64,000 nt of DNA from Shewanella maritima (GTDB taxonomy: Bacteria; Pseudomonadota; Gammaproteobacteria; Enterobacterales; Shewanellaceae): the NCBI RefSeq assembly GCF_004295345.1, contig NZ_CP036200.1:1426001-1490000 (forward strand), read 5' to 3'. Below are positions 1 to 9,192 of this stretch, in pieces. Position 1 is the first letter of the stretch. The number at the start of each line of letters is the position of its first letter. The notes below the pieces were generated by a model that saw only the letters and a program-made list of their open reading frames with translations, was not told the DNA's origin and did no database searches. The position numbers and the translations under genes are program-made.

Positions 1-138
1 TGGCTAAGCTCACCGACTGCAGTATTTTTAATTGGTACTGTATTTGCGATTTGTTCACTACTGCTTGCACTAAACGTGCCTGAGCAACCTACAGTTGGCA
101 ATGAAACCAATTGGCCAAAAACAACGATTGAGTCGTAG
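1..138 (+). CDS. C-terminal end of a membrane protein, probably a transporter (partial)
   Basis: Reading frame 1 is open from the first base to a TAG at 136-138 and gives the last 45 residues of a protein whose start lies outside the window. The fragment contains one strongly hydrophobic segment (about residues 7-26) followed by a short polar tail ending in IES. That shape is typical of the last membrane helix and cytoplasmic tail of a major-facilitator-type transporter, but the fragment is too short to prove the family. It is followed by 69 bases before the next gene on the same strand. Confidence 0.55.
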   Translation, partial: WLSSPTAVFLIGTVFAICSLLLALNVPEQPTVGNETNWPKTTIES

Positions 139-207
139 TAGCTAAAGTAAGAAAGATCTGTGGTTGATCGCTTTATAGCTCATAGCTGATAACGCAAAGG
201 AACACTC

Positions 208-1134
208 ATGGCAGACACGCTCGACAACAACAAATCGCTTATGGTTGAGACACAAGAGCCAAGCAAGGCTGCGGTAAAAACGGAAAAGCCTGTTACTTCA
301 GAGCCTGCTGCAGCTACGCCTAGCACCAAAAACAGCGACTCATCTCAAGCATCAGCCAGACAAAAAGCACTGCAACTCGGGCGCATTTTAGGCTTGGCCA
401 GTGAGGCTCACTATCGCCCGTCAACGGCATCCATCACCGAGCGTGCGCAGTTTCGCGTGCAAAAACAGCTTAATCAACATCAACAAAACCTTGAAACTAT
501 TTTTGCACTGGCACTGAACTACACTCCATCCGATGTGACCGGAGTGGAGCTAGACCCTGACTGGCGTTATCAGTTCTTCAAGATGGCCGAGCAAATCCAT
601 AACCGCAAAATGCAGGACTTATGGGCAAGAATTTTATCAAGTGAAATCGTTAATCCCGGTCAATTCAGCTTACGTACCTTAGCAGTGTTAACCCAACTCA
701 CCCAGCGTGAAGCGCAAATGTTTGAAAAAGCATTAGCCATTGCTTCAAGATTTAATAATGAAAGCCGTTTTAAGCTAATGACGGGCTACAGATTAACAGG
801 CGGGTTAAAACACTATTTTCGCCAGTCAAGCAATACAGGCTTAAACCTGTCGCAGTTTGGCTTGCCGTATTCAAGTATCTTAACCCTGGTTGGGGCGGGG
901 ATTTTACACAAGAGTGAATTTGAAACTGGGGTACTCGATAGCGCCTCGCCGATTAGCCTTAGCTTCGGTGTAGAGGTAATAAAGCGTACACCAAGGAACA
1001 AACATTTATTGCTTACCTATTACCGGTTTACCCCTGTTGGCGATGAATTATGCCAATTGCTGCATGCCACAAGTGATAAAAACTATATTGCCGCCTTGGG
1101 GCAACTGCTAGATAAAGACTTTTCGAAACAATAA
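208..1134 (+). CDS. TIGR03899-like conserved protein of unknown function
   Basis: A 308-residue soluble protein with no signal peptide or membrane segment. The first 50 or so residues are low-complexity (rich in Ala, Ser, Thr, Lys). The rest is a well-conserved helical region including LGLASEAHYRP, DPDWRYQFFKMAEQIHNRKM and MQDLWARILSSEI. I recognise this pattern as the TIGR03899 family (related to DUF2806), found in Shewanella and Vibrio; its function is not established. The ATG at 208 is preceded by AAGGA at a good distance. It follows the partial transporter gene by 69 bases and may be co-transcribed with it. Family assignment is from memory, so the name is moderately secure, whereas the gene itself is clear. 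Confidence 0.75.
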   Translation: MADTLDNNKSLMVETQEPSKAAVKTEKPVTSEPAAATPSTKNSDSSQASARQKALQLGRILGLASEAHYRPSTASITERAQFRVQKQLNQHQQNLETIFALALNYTPSDVTGVELDPDWRYQFFKMAEQIHNRKMQDLWARILSSEIVNPGQFSLRTLAVLTQLTQREAQMFEKALAIASRFNNESRFKLMTGYRLTGGLKHYFRQSSNTGLNLSQFGLPYSSILTLVGAGILHKSEFETGVLDSASPISLSFGVEVIKRTPRNKHLLLTYYRFTPVGDELCQLLHATSDKNYIAALGQLLDKDFSKQ

Positions 1135-1175
1135 AAGTGAAAGCATCAACACACGCTAACTAATACTTACTAGCT

Positions 1176-1204
1176 GTACTTCCTAGCTTGTACTTCCTAG
1201 CTTG
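1176..1204. repeat. 14-bp tandem duplication at the end of the PilZ-like gene
   Basis: The 14-bp unit GTACTTCCTAGCTT occurs twice back to back (1176-1189 and 1190-1203). The second copy covers the last codons and stop codon of the minus-strand gene ending at 1197, so the duplication has replicated the stop-codon context. Confidence 0.7.
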
Positions 1205-1811
1205 CGTAAAGGTGTGAGAACTGTGCTTTATGCTCGCTAAATAGAAACTCACGTATTGCCTGGCGCGCGTGGCCGTGAGCATTTATCCTCGCAGCCATGA
1301 TATCGTTTTCGGTTCTTACCGGCTCAAAGTCGACACTGATAGGCTGAGAGCCTGGAAGCAGCAAATTTGCTTGATAAAAGTCGTCTGCACAGCAATTTTC
1401 AGGCAAGCGAATCGTTAATCCAGAACTTGACAATGACAGCACCTGAGCTTGTGCCTCACAACAGCGAGTCATCACTTTTACGCCCTTTAGATTATTCACC
1501 CGCCATGAGCGTTCGCTGCCACGTGCATCAAGCACTTCAGGCACACCTAGCACAGGCACGAACTGCCCTAGCTCATCACGTTTTAGTACTAAAGGGAACC
1601 ATAACCGGTAATGGCTTATCTCTGCCAACAATGTCAGCTGCGCTTGACCTAAGATCTTAGTCAGCACTTGAGGGATCTCTGTTGAAACACTCAAGTAATG
1701 TTCATCATAAGCCTGAGTTTTCTCGGCTTGGTGTGGTTCAAGTGAAGTGGCAGATTGAGGGGTAAATAACTCACCGAAGCAGGCAAGCTCCTCGTCTGTC
1801 AAAATGGACAT
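1197..1811 (-). CDS. Degenerate PilZ-domain-like protein
   Basis: A 204-residue cytoplasmic protein. The first half contains a hydrophobic strand-rich segment (LTLLAEISHYRLWFPLVL). The second half resembles a PilZ beta-barrel: an RSWRV segment near residue 101, then VLSLSSSGLTIRLP near residues 123-136, which has the position and shape of the PilZ D/NxSxxG motif, then alternating strands ending in a helix. The usual RxxxR motif for c-di-GMP is not cleanly present, so binding is uncertain. It is convergent with the TIGR03899-like gene. PilZ is inferred from motif spacing only; the protein could also be an unrelated barrel. Confidence 0.5.
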   Translation of the reverse strand: MSILTDEELACFGELFTPQSATSLEPHQAEKTQAYDEHYLSVSTEIPQVLTKILGQAQLTLLAEISHYRLWFPLVLKRDELGQFVPVLGVPEVLDARGSERSWRVNNLKGVKVMTRCCEAQAQVLSLSSSGLTIRLPENCCADDFYQANLLLPGSQPISVDFEPVRTENDIMAARINAHGHARQAIREFLFSEHKAQFSHLYAS

Positions 1812-2362
1812 TTATTATTGCTCGACATTCTATTTGTAATAATTTGCAACAATGTTACATCAGAATGAATTTATGGACAAATTTTATACATAAACATATG
1901 AAAAGTTGCGCTTTTTGAAATCGAATTCAATCAAGCAATTTAACGGTAAACTAGATAAGTAAGCAGATTTTCTTAAATAAAAGCTGACTTGGGCATATTT
2001 CTATAGACTTTGCACTATAACCGCAATACTCATCGAAGCAGTTTATAATTACTAATTAACCTTAATAATGCAGCTTCATTATAAGCCTTTGGTACAAAAC
2101 AAAATTTTATTGTTACGTGTTTGCATATGCTCAAAGCTAAACGATGAGATAAGCCGAATGGTTTTATATTAACTTCAATAGTGCTTTAGCCAAGCTAGAT
2201 TTACTTAAGCCACTAATTTATTTAAGCGACCGCTTTATTTGAACCGCTAAGCTAGGTAAAAGCTCGGTAGAATAGTGAAGAAATATAAGCACAGAGAGGT
2301 AGATTTTAGTGAGTTTTTACAAGAGAGAATCAAAAGAATAACTAGAAAGGAAAACTATTTGA
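1812..2362. other. AT-rich intergenic region with no recognisable gene
   Basis: This 551-bp stretch lies between the start of the PilZ-like gene and the last tRNA gene of the minus-strand cluster. It is AT-rich with stop codons in all frames. It should hold the PilZ-like gene's promoter and the end of the tRNA transcript, but I see no clear hairpin followed by a T tract on the minus strand. Confidence 0.5.
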
Positions 2363-2447
<85 letters not shown>

Positions 2448-2525
2448 ATCAAATATTTCTGACAGTCAGGGCGACTATCAATGATTTAGCATCCTACTAA
2501 ACCATGTGCCAAACACTTTAAGTAA

Positions 2526-2600
2526 TGGCTGGGGTACCAGGATTCGAACCTGGGAATGCCGAGATCAAAACCCGGTGCCTTACCGCTTGGCGATACCCCA
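2526..2600 (-). tRNA. tRNA-Gln (anticodon TTG)
   Basis: A 75-nt cloverleaf on the minus strand with acceptor TGGGGTA/TACCCCA, anticodon loop TTTTGAT (TTG) and encoded CCA. It is one of three tRNA-Gln copies; this one and the copy at 2996 share the G-C acceptor pair that differs in the copy at 2898. Confidence 0.95.
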
Positions 2601-2642
2601 ATCTTAGATATAAATCTAAATTTTGAAGAAAATTGAGTTAGA

Positions 2643-2727
<85 letters not shown>

Positions 2728-2815
2728 ATCTAATTTTCTTCGCCAACATACCTTGGGAGGTGTACGTTAGCTATCTACTCAGTAGTGAGAACAAATCCCT
2801 TCTACCCAGTAAATA

Positions 2816-2892
2816 TGGTAGCAATGGCGGGACTTGAACCTGCGACCCCAGCATTATGAGTGCTGTGCTCTAACCAGCTGAGCTACATTGCC
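2816..2892 (-). tRNA. tRNA-Met (anticodon CAT), elongator type
   Basis: A 77-nt cloverleaf on the minus strand with acceptor GGCAATG/CATTGCT, anticodon loop CTCATAA (CAT) and encoded CCA. The sequence follows the E. coli metT/metU elongator type, and the first acceptor pair (G-U) is not the mismatch expected of an initiator tRNA. Confidence 0.93.
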
Positions 2893-2897
2893 AAATA

Positions 2898-2972
2898 TGG
2901 CTGGGATACCAGGATTCGAACCTGGGAATGCCGAGATCAAAACCCGGTGCCTTACCGCTTGGCGATATCCCA
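2898..2972 (-). tRNA. tRNA-Gln (anticodon TTG), acceptor-stem variant
   Basis: A 75-nt tRNA-Gln like its two neighbours except for two linked changes in the acceptor stem (TGGGATA/TATCCCA instead of TGGGGTA/TACCCCA). A G-C pair has become A-U with pairing kept. It lies only 5 bases from the tRNA-Met gene at 2816-2892. Confidence 0.95.
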
Positions 2973-2995
2973 ATAATCTTGCGATTATAAATAGA

Positions 2996-3070
2996 TGGCT
3001 GGGGTACCAGGATTCGAACCTGGGAATGCCGAGATCAAAACCCGGTGCCTTACCGCTTGGCGATACCCCA
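2996..3070 (-). tRNA. tRNA-Gln (anticodon TTG)
   Basis: A 75-nt minus-strand cloverleaf matching the copy at 2526, with anticodon TTG and encoded CCA. It is 23 bases upstream, in the direction of transcription, of the variant copy. Confidence 0.95.
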
Positions 3071-3118
3071 ATCAACTTGTTTTGAAAAACCCGCTATAAA
3101 GCCAGCCTTTCTAAATAA

Positions 3119-3203
<85 letters not shown>

Positions 3204-3314
3204 ACTGTCTCTGTAAGAAACAGATTCTCATTTTACCTTGAGCAGGTGCCGGTCTTATTTCTAAAGCAGGGCTTTAACTAACCAGCCAACCTCGAATTTT
3301 ACATCTTGAGAAGA

Positions 3315-3391
3315 TGGTAGCAATGGCGGGACTTGAACCTGCGACCCCAGCATTATGAGTGCTGTGCTCTAACCAGCTGAGCTACATTGCC
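3315..3391 (-). tRNA. tRNA-Met (anticodon CAT), elongator type
   Basis: A 77-nt minus-strand cloverleaf matching the copy at 2816. It is the first gene of the tRNA transcript, about 40 bases downstream of the promoter -10 box. Confidence 0.93.
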
Positions 3392-3430
3392 ACTTCGTTT
3401 TCTGCTGCCCTCGTCGTGAGGACGGGGCGT

Positions 3431-3459
3431 ATTATGCTTATTCAGGGTATTCAGGTCAA
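3431..3459 (-). promoter_or_regulatory. Strong sigma-70-type promoter of the tRNA operon
   Basis: On the minus strand TTGACC (3454-3459) is followed by a 17-base spacer and CATAAT (3431-3436), then a GC-rich stretch (ACGCCCCG) just upstream of the first tRNA gene. The GC-rich discriminator is the known hallmark of stringently controlled stable-RNA promoters. dksA, the partner of ppGpp in that control, is also in this window. Confidence 0.85.
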
Positions 3460-3592
3460 CAGCTTTTTTTCGCATTTTTTATCAATATTGATTGTTCGGC
3501 TATAACTTCACCAAACTGCATATTGTTGCAGCAAAAATAACTCTTTTACTATGAATACCCTAACCGCGAACAGACTATTAAACGCTAACTTA

Positions 3593-3624
3593 GGCCGATT
3601 GCCAAGATAAATCGGCCCTTTTTT
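3593..3624 (+). terminator. Hairpin plus T run, oriented for plus-strand transcription
   Basis: GGCCGATT (3593-3600) and AATCGGCC (3610-3617) form an 8-bp stem with a 9-base loop, followed by C and six T. The T tract is on the plus strand, yet both flanking transcripts (ychF and the tRNA cluster) run on the minus strand. It may stop antisense transcription, or the stem alone may act at the end of ychF. Confidence 0.55.
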
Positions 3625-3678
3625 GCACAAACCAAGGTTTACGCCCAAATAACATACAAAAGTGTCAACTAGGACAAT

Positions 3679-4770
3679 TTATACATTGAATAGGAAGTGC
3701 ATAACATCGCCATCTTTAACGATGTAGCCTTTACCTTCTACGCGAAGCTTACCTGCTTCTTTCGCGCCCGCTTCACCTTTATGCTCGATAAAGTCGTCAT
3801 AAGACATCACTTGTGCACGAATAAAGCCGCGCTCAAAGTCTGTGTGGATCACTCCAGCCGCTTGCGGAGCTGTTGCGCCAACACGTACTGTCCATGCGCG
3901 AACTTCTTTTACGCCCGCAGTAAAGTAGGTGTGTAGGTCTAGTAATTGGTAACCTGCGCGGATCACGCGATCAAGACCCGGCTCTTCAAGACCTAAATCA
4001 GCCATAAACTCTTCGCGATCTTCCGCTTCCATTTCAGCAAGCTCAGACTCGATAGCAGCACAAACGGTCACAACCACTGCATTTTCGGTTTCGGCAATCG
4101 CGCGAACTGCATCCAGATGCGGGTTATTATCAAAACCATCTTCAGATACGTTAGCAATGTACATGGTTGGCTTTAACGTTAAGAAGTTTAAGTAACGAAT
4201 TGCCGCCGCTTCTTCTTTAGTTAGTTCAACACTGCGTAGCATGCCGCCTTCATCTAGTGTTGGGCGCAGCTTTTCTAATACTTCAACTTCGAACTTAGCG
4301 TCTTTATCACCGCCTTTCGCACGCTTTTGCTGACGCTGAACCGCGCGCTCTAAGCTCTCAAGATCTGACAGTGCAAGCTCTGTATTAATTACGTCAATGT
4401 CGCGCGCAGGATCAACGCTGTCTGCAACGTGAGTAATGTTGTCATCTTCAAAACAACGAACAACGTGACCGATAGCATCAGTTTCGCGGATGTTAGCTAG
4501 GAACTTGTTACCTAGACCTTCACCTTTAGAAGCGCCTGCGACCAAACCCGCGATGTCAACAAACTCCATGGTTGTTGGCATTACGCGCTCTGGGTTTACA
4601 ATCTCTGCTAGTGCATCTAAACGATGATCTGGTACTGGTACTACGCCAGTATTTGGCTCAATAGTACAAAACGGAAAGTTAGCCGCTTCAATACCAGCCT
4701 GTGTTAGTGCATTGAACAAGGTAGACTTACCAACGTTTGGTAAACCAACAATGCCGCATTTAAAACCCAT
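3679..4770 (-). CDS. ychF: Redox-regulated ATPase/GTPase YchF (Obg family)
   Basis: YchF is an Obg-family P-loop protein, ATP-preferring in E. coli, that associates with ribosomes and negatively modulates the oxidative stress response. The 363-residue product has the same length as the E. coli protein. Near the N-terminus it has the P-loop GLPNVGKST, then [10 protein letters not shown], the switch [14 protein letters not shown], a coiled-coil middle region, and a C-terminal TGS domain ending in MHFLFNV. The start ATG at 4770 gives the canonical MGFKCGIVG. It lies 72 bases downstream of pth, the usual pth-ychF pair, and is probably co-transcribed with it. Confidence 0.97.
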   Translation of the reverse strand: MGFKCGIVGLPNVGKSTLFNALTQAGIEAANFPFCTIEPNTGVVPVPDHRLDALAEIVNPERVMPTTMEFVDIAGLVAGASKGEGLGNKFLANIRETDAIGHVVRCFEDDNITHVADSVDPARDIDVINTELALSDLESLERAVQRQQKRAKGGDKDAKFEVEVLEKLRPTLDEGGMLRSVELTKEEAAAIRYLNFLTLKPTMYIANVSEDGFDNNPHLDAVRAIAETENAVVVTVCAAIESELAEMEAEDREEFMADLGLEEPGLDRVIRAGYQLLDLHTYFTAGVKEVRAWTVRVGATAPQAAGVIHTDFERGFIRAQVMSYDDFIEHKGEAGAKEAGKLRVEGKGYIVKDGDVMHFLFNV

Positions 4771-4842
4771 ATCGATACCTTTTTACTGTCATTGACTCTT
4801 GTGAGTCAGGAATTGTTTAAGCGCGTCTAAACGCTAACTTAA

Positions 4843-5430
4843 TTACTCTGCTTTAAAGGAATGCAACCTATGCATTGCCTTTGTCATGTCTTGTTTAAAT
4901 AGAATTTCACTAGAGCGAACCGCTTCATCTACTGCCGCGTTCATTAACTCTTGATCTTTAGTCGGTGCCTTACCAAGCACATAGCCACTGACTTTATTTT
5001 TATCGCCCGGATGACCAATGCCGATACGCAAACGATAAAAGCCTTTGTCGTTACCCATTCTGGCAATAATGTCTTTTAGACCATTGTGGCCACCATGGCC
5101 GCCACCTAGCTTAAATTTAGCCACACCAGGAGGCATGTCCAACTCGTCATGGGCAACCAATATTTCTTCAGGCGCGATACGAAAAAAGTTAGCTAATGCG
5201 GCAACTGACTTGCCGCTTAGGTTCATAAATGTGGTTGGGATAAGTAAGCGCACGTCTTTACCGTGAAGTGTCGCTCTGGCAGTGAGTCCAAAATATTTGC
5301 TGTCAGCTTTTAAGCTCACATTACATATACGGGCTAACTCTTGCACATACCAGGCGCCAGCATTGTGTCTGGTGCGCTCATACTCTGAGCCTGGGTTTGC
5401 TAAACCAACAATCAGTTTAATATTACTCAT
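4843..5430 (-). CDS. pth: Peptidyl-tRNA hydrolase
   Basis: Pth cleaves peptidyl-tRNA released from stalled ribosomes so that the tRNA can be recycled. The 195-residue protein matches the usual length (E. coli 194). It opens with [20 protein letters not shown], containing the catalytic His and neighbouring Asn, and carries the family motifs [21 protein letters not shown] and [13 protein letters not shown]. The Asp in HDELD is the known partner of the catalytic His. The upstream gene ubiF is on the same strand but 130 bases away, so pth may have its own promoter. Confidence 0.97.
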   Translation of the reverse strand: MSNIKLIVGLANPGSEYERTRHNAGAWYVQELARICNVSLKADSKYFGLTARATLHGKDVRLLIPTTFMNLSGKSVAALANFFRIAPEEILVAHDELDMPPGVAKFKLGGGHGGHNGLKDIIARMGNDKGFYRLRIGIGHPGDKNKVSGYVLGKAPTKDQELMNAAVDEAVRSSEILFKQDMTKAMHRLHSFKAE

Positions 5431-5560
5431 CCACTCTACATTCTATTAAAGTAGCGACTGACCATAGGTCAAAAATAACTCGCTACTGGATATAAAGGGC
5501 GGCATTTTAACACCCAATCGTTCGTGCAACAATCATGCAGGCAAGGCGATCGAAATCAGA

Positions 5561-6832
5561 CTACAGCCCAATTGCGTATTTGAGCACTTTGCGCTTTATT
5601 GGGGTATCGATATTGGCAAGCTTTAATGCGCCGTTACGTAGCAGCTTCAATGGTAATAGGTCATTACTAAAGCCAGCGTAAAACGCATCCATAGCGCTCA
5701 TCATTAATTGGTTATCAGCATAGCGTTTGCACTGGTATTGTTTAAGCACGTGATTGCTATGCCAGGGCTGATTATTACCAATGGCATCGGCAATTTGTGC
5801 AATTAATACATCGACATCTTTAAAGCCAATATTCACGCCTTGACCAGCAAGTGGGTTGATGGTGTGGGCAGCGTCCCCTACTAGCACGGCATTATCAATA
5901 TAGTATTGCTGCGCATGACGCCGAGTTAGCGGAAAACTACCTTTATCAACTACCTCAAAGTCCTGTGGTAGGCGACTTGGAAAGTGCTGACGAATTTGTG
6001 CACCTAGCTGCAAGTTGGATAATTGTGATAATTGTTTGATACGTACAGGTGAGTCATACCACACCAAAGATGCATGGTTATCTGGCAGAGGCAATAAGCT
6101 TCTTGGTCCTTCTGGCGTAAATTGCTGCCAGGTGACAGGTTCTATGGCTTGCGACAACTTAATGTTAATCAACATAGCTGACTGCGCATAATCCCAACCC
6201 GTTATACCTATGCCCGCCCATTGACGGACTTGCGAGTTTGCGCCATCAGCCCCTACAAGCAGCTTGGTGCTAAGTTGCTCTCCTCTGTCTAATGTAATGG
6301 TCAGTTGCGCATTCTTTACGCCATCCTTATTTGCAACACCAATGGCTACCGCTTGATTATCTTGAGCATAGCTGCGGCTAATACTCGATACTTTGCGCGG
6401 ACACAGTATATCAACATTATCCATAGTTGCTATTTGCTGCCATAACGCTAATTGGATAAGGCGGTTCTCAAAAAAGTAACCCAGTTTTTGCTCGCCGATT
6501 TGCTCAGCACTGAATTGAGTAATAAAGCCATCAAGCTCCCAGGTTTCTAGCCCTGTATAGGCGACATGCCGCAGCGCCAGCAGGTTGTGCATTACGCCCA
6601 AACGATCGAGCAAATTGGCTGATGCCACGCTAATCGCTGAAACCCGAACATCCAGTGGCTGCTCAGGTGTATATGCTTGCGGCTCATGCGCTTCGATAAC
6701 TGCAACTCGAAGGCCGAGCTGACCAATGCCCACTGCGCTGGCAGCACCAACCATGCCTCCGCCAACAATGACCACATCATATTGTGTTGCTTGTTGAGCA
6801 TTTAGCTGCTCAGCTGAAGAACCATCTTGCAT
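5561..6832 (-). CDS. ubiF: UbiF-type FAD-dependent ubiquinone hydroxylase
   Basis: UbiF is the flavin monooxygenase that hydroxylates the quinone ring late in ubiquinone synthesis (2-octaprenyl-3-methyl-6-methoxy-1,4-benzoquinol hydroxylase). The 423-residue protein has the FAD fold VVIVGGGMVGAASAVG near residue 20, the family stretch DVRVSAISVASANLL, the mid-domain GADGANSQVRQWAGI, and VGDAAHTINPLAGQGVN near residue 320. Stretches such as WQQFTPEGPRSLLPLPDN follow E. coli UbiF more closely than UbiH or VisC. It is divergent from miaB, with one small gene between, as the E. coli pair ubiF/miaB is. The N-terminus is slightly longer than in E. coli; an internal start is possible. Confidence 0.88.
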   Translation of the reverse strand: MQDGSSAEQLNAQQATQYDVVIVGGGMVGAASAVGIGQLGLRVAVIEAHEPQAYTPEQPLDVRVSAISVASANLLDRLGVMHNLLALRHVAYTGLETWELDGFITQFSAEQIGEQKLGYFFENRLIQLALWQQIATMDNVDILCPRKVSSISRSYAQDNQAVAIGVANKDGVKNAQLTITLDRGEQLSTKLLVGADGANSQVRQWAGIGITGWDYAQSAMLINIKLSQAIEPVTWQQFTPEGPRSLLPLPDNHASLVWYDSPVRIKQLSQLSNLQLGAQIRQHFPSRLPQDFEVVDKGSFPLTRRHAQQYYIDNAVLVGDAAHTINPLAGQGVNIGFKDVDVLIAQIADAIGNNQPWHSNHVLKQYQCKRYADNQLMMSAMDAFYAGFSNDLLPLKLLRNGALKLANIDTPIKRKVLKYAIGL

Positions 6833-7129
6833 TAATACAACCTATGTTATCTGATGACTTTCTTATTCTTTTAAAAGCATGCCGTTTGTGTTGTGGCACT
6901 GCTTTATAATGCACTAACCAGTGCGATAAATTTCGCGCGATATATTGTGTGTCGAAACATGTCAATTGGCGACAATTCATGTCTGCTATTGAGCAATACG
7001 TGAGCAAATATGTCTTAGCGGCATAACTGCCATACTTAGTTACAATGGCTAAAACAAACCACATAAACCAAACGCTATACTGCGACTGTCTAACCCATGT
7101 TCCACCTTAATTTGCTAAGAGAGGAAGTC
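6833..7129. other. Divergent intergenic region between ubiF and the small secreted protein gene
   Basis: About 300 bases separate two divergently transcribed genes and must hold both promoters. I see no persuasive promoter pair, hairpin or small gene here. Confidence 0.4.
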
Positions 7130-7489
7130 ATGAAAAGTCACACTCAGTTAGTTATTAGCAGCGGTATTATTGCGCTAAGCATGGTTGCCGCAAGTTTCAG
7201 CCCTTCAAGTCTGGCTCAAGCAAGAGCAACAGATGAAGCCCTAGTTAATCCGACAATGGAAACCATGACCATAATCTACCGTAATGCGTTTGATTATGCC
7301 TTATATCAACACACCGCGGAAATGCTTGCCGCCCACCATCAGCAATTGCACAGCAATATTATGTTGGATGCTCGGCAGCAAAGTAAAACAATGGCGAAAA
7401 ATTTTGCGATTTCGATAGCAGATTCAAACGCTTTACCCCAAAACCGCAATTCATTACAGGAAATAGGGGTATTAGTCGCGCCGCAATAA
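7130..7489 (+). CDS. Small secreted protein of unknown function
   Basis: A 119-residue protein I do not recognise. It starts with a clear Sec signal peptide (positive MKSH, a hydrophobic core around residues 8-22, and a likely signal peptidase I site near SLAQA). The mature part is helical and polar, with two short His-containing stretches, and has no membrane helix or Cys. I chose the ATG at 7130 because GAGGAAG lies just upstream and the signal peptide begins there; an upstream ATG at 7097 would add 11 residues without a comparable ribosome site. It lies between divergent ubiF and miaB and is probably periplasmic. Confidence 0.7.
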   Translation: MKSHTQLVISSGIIALSMVAASFSPSSLAQARATDEALVNPTMETMTIIYRNAFDYALYQHTAEMLAAHHQQLHSNIMLDARQQSKTMAKNFAISIADSNALPQNRNSLQEIGVLVAPQ

Positions 7490-7580
7490 AGCGTGACAAA
7501 ACACCACAAAAGCTAGCCACAAGGGTTAACTATGGGTAAAATATCGCGCTATTTTTACTATGGGTTACCGGCGAGCAGTG

Positions 7581-9008
7581 ATGAGTAAGAAACTTCATAT
7601 CAAAACCTGGGGCTGTCAAATGAACGAGTATGACTCGTCTAAGATGGCTGACTTACTTGACGACTATCAAGGCTACACCTTGACAGAAGACGCGACAGAA
7701 GCAGATGTATTATTACTTAATACCTGTTCTATTCGCGAAAAAGCACAGGAAAAAGTGTTCCACCAACTTGGCCGTTGGAAGAACCTAAAAGATAAGAAGC
7801 CAGAGCTTATTATTGGCGTCGGTGGCTGCGTGGCATCCCAAGAAGGTAAAGCGATTAAAGAGCGCGCGCAGTGCGTCGACATAGTGTTTGGTCCGCAAAC
7901 GCTGCACCGTTTACCTGAAATGATTAATCAGGTTGAAAACGGCCAAAAGGCTGTTATCGATATTAGCTTCCCAGAAATCGAGAAGTTTGATCGCCTTCCT
8001 GAGCCTCGCGCCGAAGGCCCAACTGCGTTTGTGTCTATCATGGAAGGCTGCAGCAAATACTGCTCTTTCTGCGTTGTACCATACACACGTGGTGAAGAAG
8101 TTAGCCGCCCAGTGGATGACGTCATTCTTGAAATTGCACAACTTGCCGAGCAAGGCGTGCGTGAAGTCAACCTACTTGGTCAAAACGTAAATGCGTATCG
8201 CGGCGCAACTCACGATGATGATATTTGTACTTTTGCCGAGCTACTGCGCCTGGTTGCGAGCATTGACGGTATTGACCGTCTACGTTTTACCACGAGCCAC
8301 CCAATCGAATTCAGCCAAGATATCATTGATGTTTATGAAGATACGCCAGAGCTAGTTAGCTTCTTGCACTTGCCTGTGCAATCAGGCTCTGACCGCATTC
8401 TCACGCAAATGAAGCGTGGCCACATGGCAATTGAGTTTAAGTCAATTGCCCGTCGCCTACGTAAAGCGCGCCCTGACATTCAAATCAGCTCTGACTTTAT
8501 TGTTGGTTTCCCTGGCGAAACCCAACAAGACTTTGCTGACACTATGAAGCTGATTGAAGAAGTTAACTTCGACCACAGCTTCAGCTTTATCTATAGTGCA
8601 CGCCCTGGTACGCCTGCGGCAGATCTACCAGATGATGTGACCGAAGAAGAGAAAAAACAGCGCCTAGCTATTTTGCAAGACCGCGTCACTCAGCAAGCGA
8701 TGCGTTACAGCCGTCAAATGCTAGGTACAGTGCAACGTATTTTAGTTGAAGGCCCATCGGTGAAAAATCCAATGGAACTTCGCGGCCGCACCGAAACCAA
8801 CCGCGTAGTGAACTTTGAAGCGCCACACACGCATATTGGTAGTTTCGTTGATGTAGAAATCGTTGACGTATACACCAACTCTTTACGCGGCGAATTTATT
8901 CGTGGCGAAGATGAGATGGACCTACGTAGAAGCCTGCGTCCATCAGACATTCTTGCCAAACATAAGCAAGATGATGACTTAGGTGTGAGCCAATTTAAAC
9001 CAGCATAA
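7581..9008 (+). CDS. miaB: tRNA-2-methylthio-N6-dimethylallyladenosine synthase MiaB
   Basis: MiaB is a radical-SAM methylthiotransferase that converts i6A37 to ms2i6A37 in tRNAs reading UNN codons. The 475-residue protein (E. coli 474) has the N-terminal MTTase domain with three cluster cysteines (TWGCQMN, NTCSIRE, GGCVASQ), the radical SAM motif [17 protein letters not shown], and a C-terminal TRAM domain. The ATG at 7581 gives [12 protein letters not shown], matching E. coli; an in-frame upstream ATG at 7560 lacks a better ribosome site. It is followed by a terminator and then the ybeZ-ybeY-corC-lnt group, the same order as E. coli. Confidence 0.97.
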   Translation: MSKKLHIKTWGCQMNEYDSSKMADLLDDYQGYTLTEDATEADVLLLNTCSIREKAQEKVFHQLGRWKNLKDKKPELIIGVGGCVASQEGKAIKERAQCVDIVFGPQTLHRLPEMINQVENGQKAVIDISFPEIEKFDRLPEPRAEGPTAFVSIMEGCSKYCSFCVVPYTRGEEVSRPVDDVILEIAQLAEQGVREVNLLGQNVNAYRGATHDDDICTFAELLRLVASIDGIDRLRFTTSHPIEFSQDIIDVYEDTPELVSFLHLPVQSGSDRILTQMKRGHMAIEFKSIARRLRKARPDIQISSDFIVGFPGETQQDFADTMKLIEEVNFDHSFSFIYSARPGTPAADLPDDVTEEEKKQRLAILQDRVTQQAMRYSRQMLGTVQRILVEGPSVKNPMELRGRTETNRVVNFEAPHTHIGSFVDVEIVDVYTNSLRGEFIRGEDEMDLRRSLRPSDILAKHKQDDDLGVSQFKPA

Positions 9009-9064
9009 ACTTTGCTGCGTATATATTTGCACACGAGTAATTGTAAATAGCGAAACACCTATTA

Positions 9065-9085
9065 AAAGGCGGCTCTGCCGCCTTT
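9065..9085 (+). terminator. Terminator after miaB
   Basis: AAAGGCGGC and GCCGCCTTT form a 9-bp stem around a TCT loop about 55 bases after the miaB stop. The T run is short, so termination may be partial. Confidence 0.75.
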
Positions 9086-9192
9086 GTCTTTACTCACATT
9101 CGTGCAAAAAATAGCCGCAAACTATTTACCCTTGCCTCGGCATACACTAATGTTAGCTTGTACTGTTTAATTGAAAATCGTTGGAGAAATAA

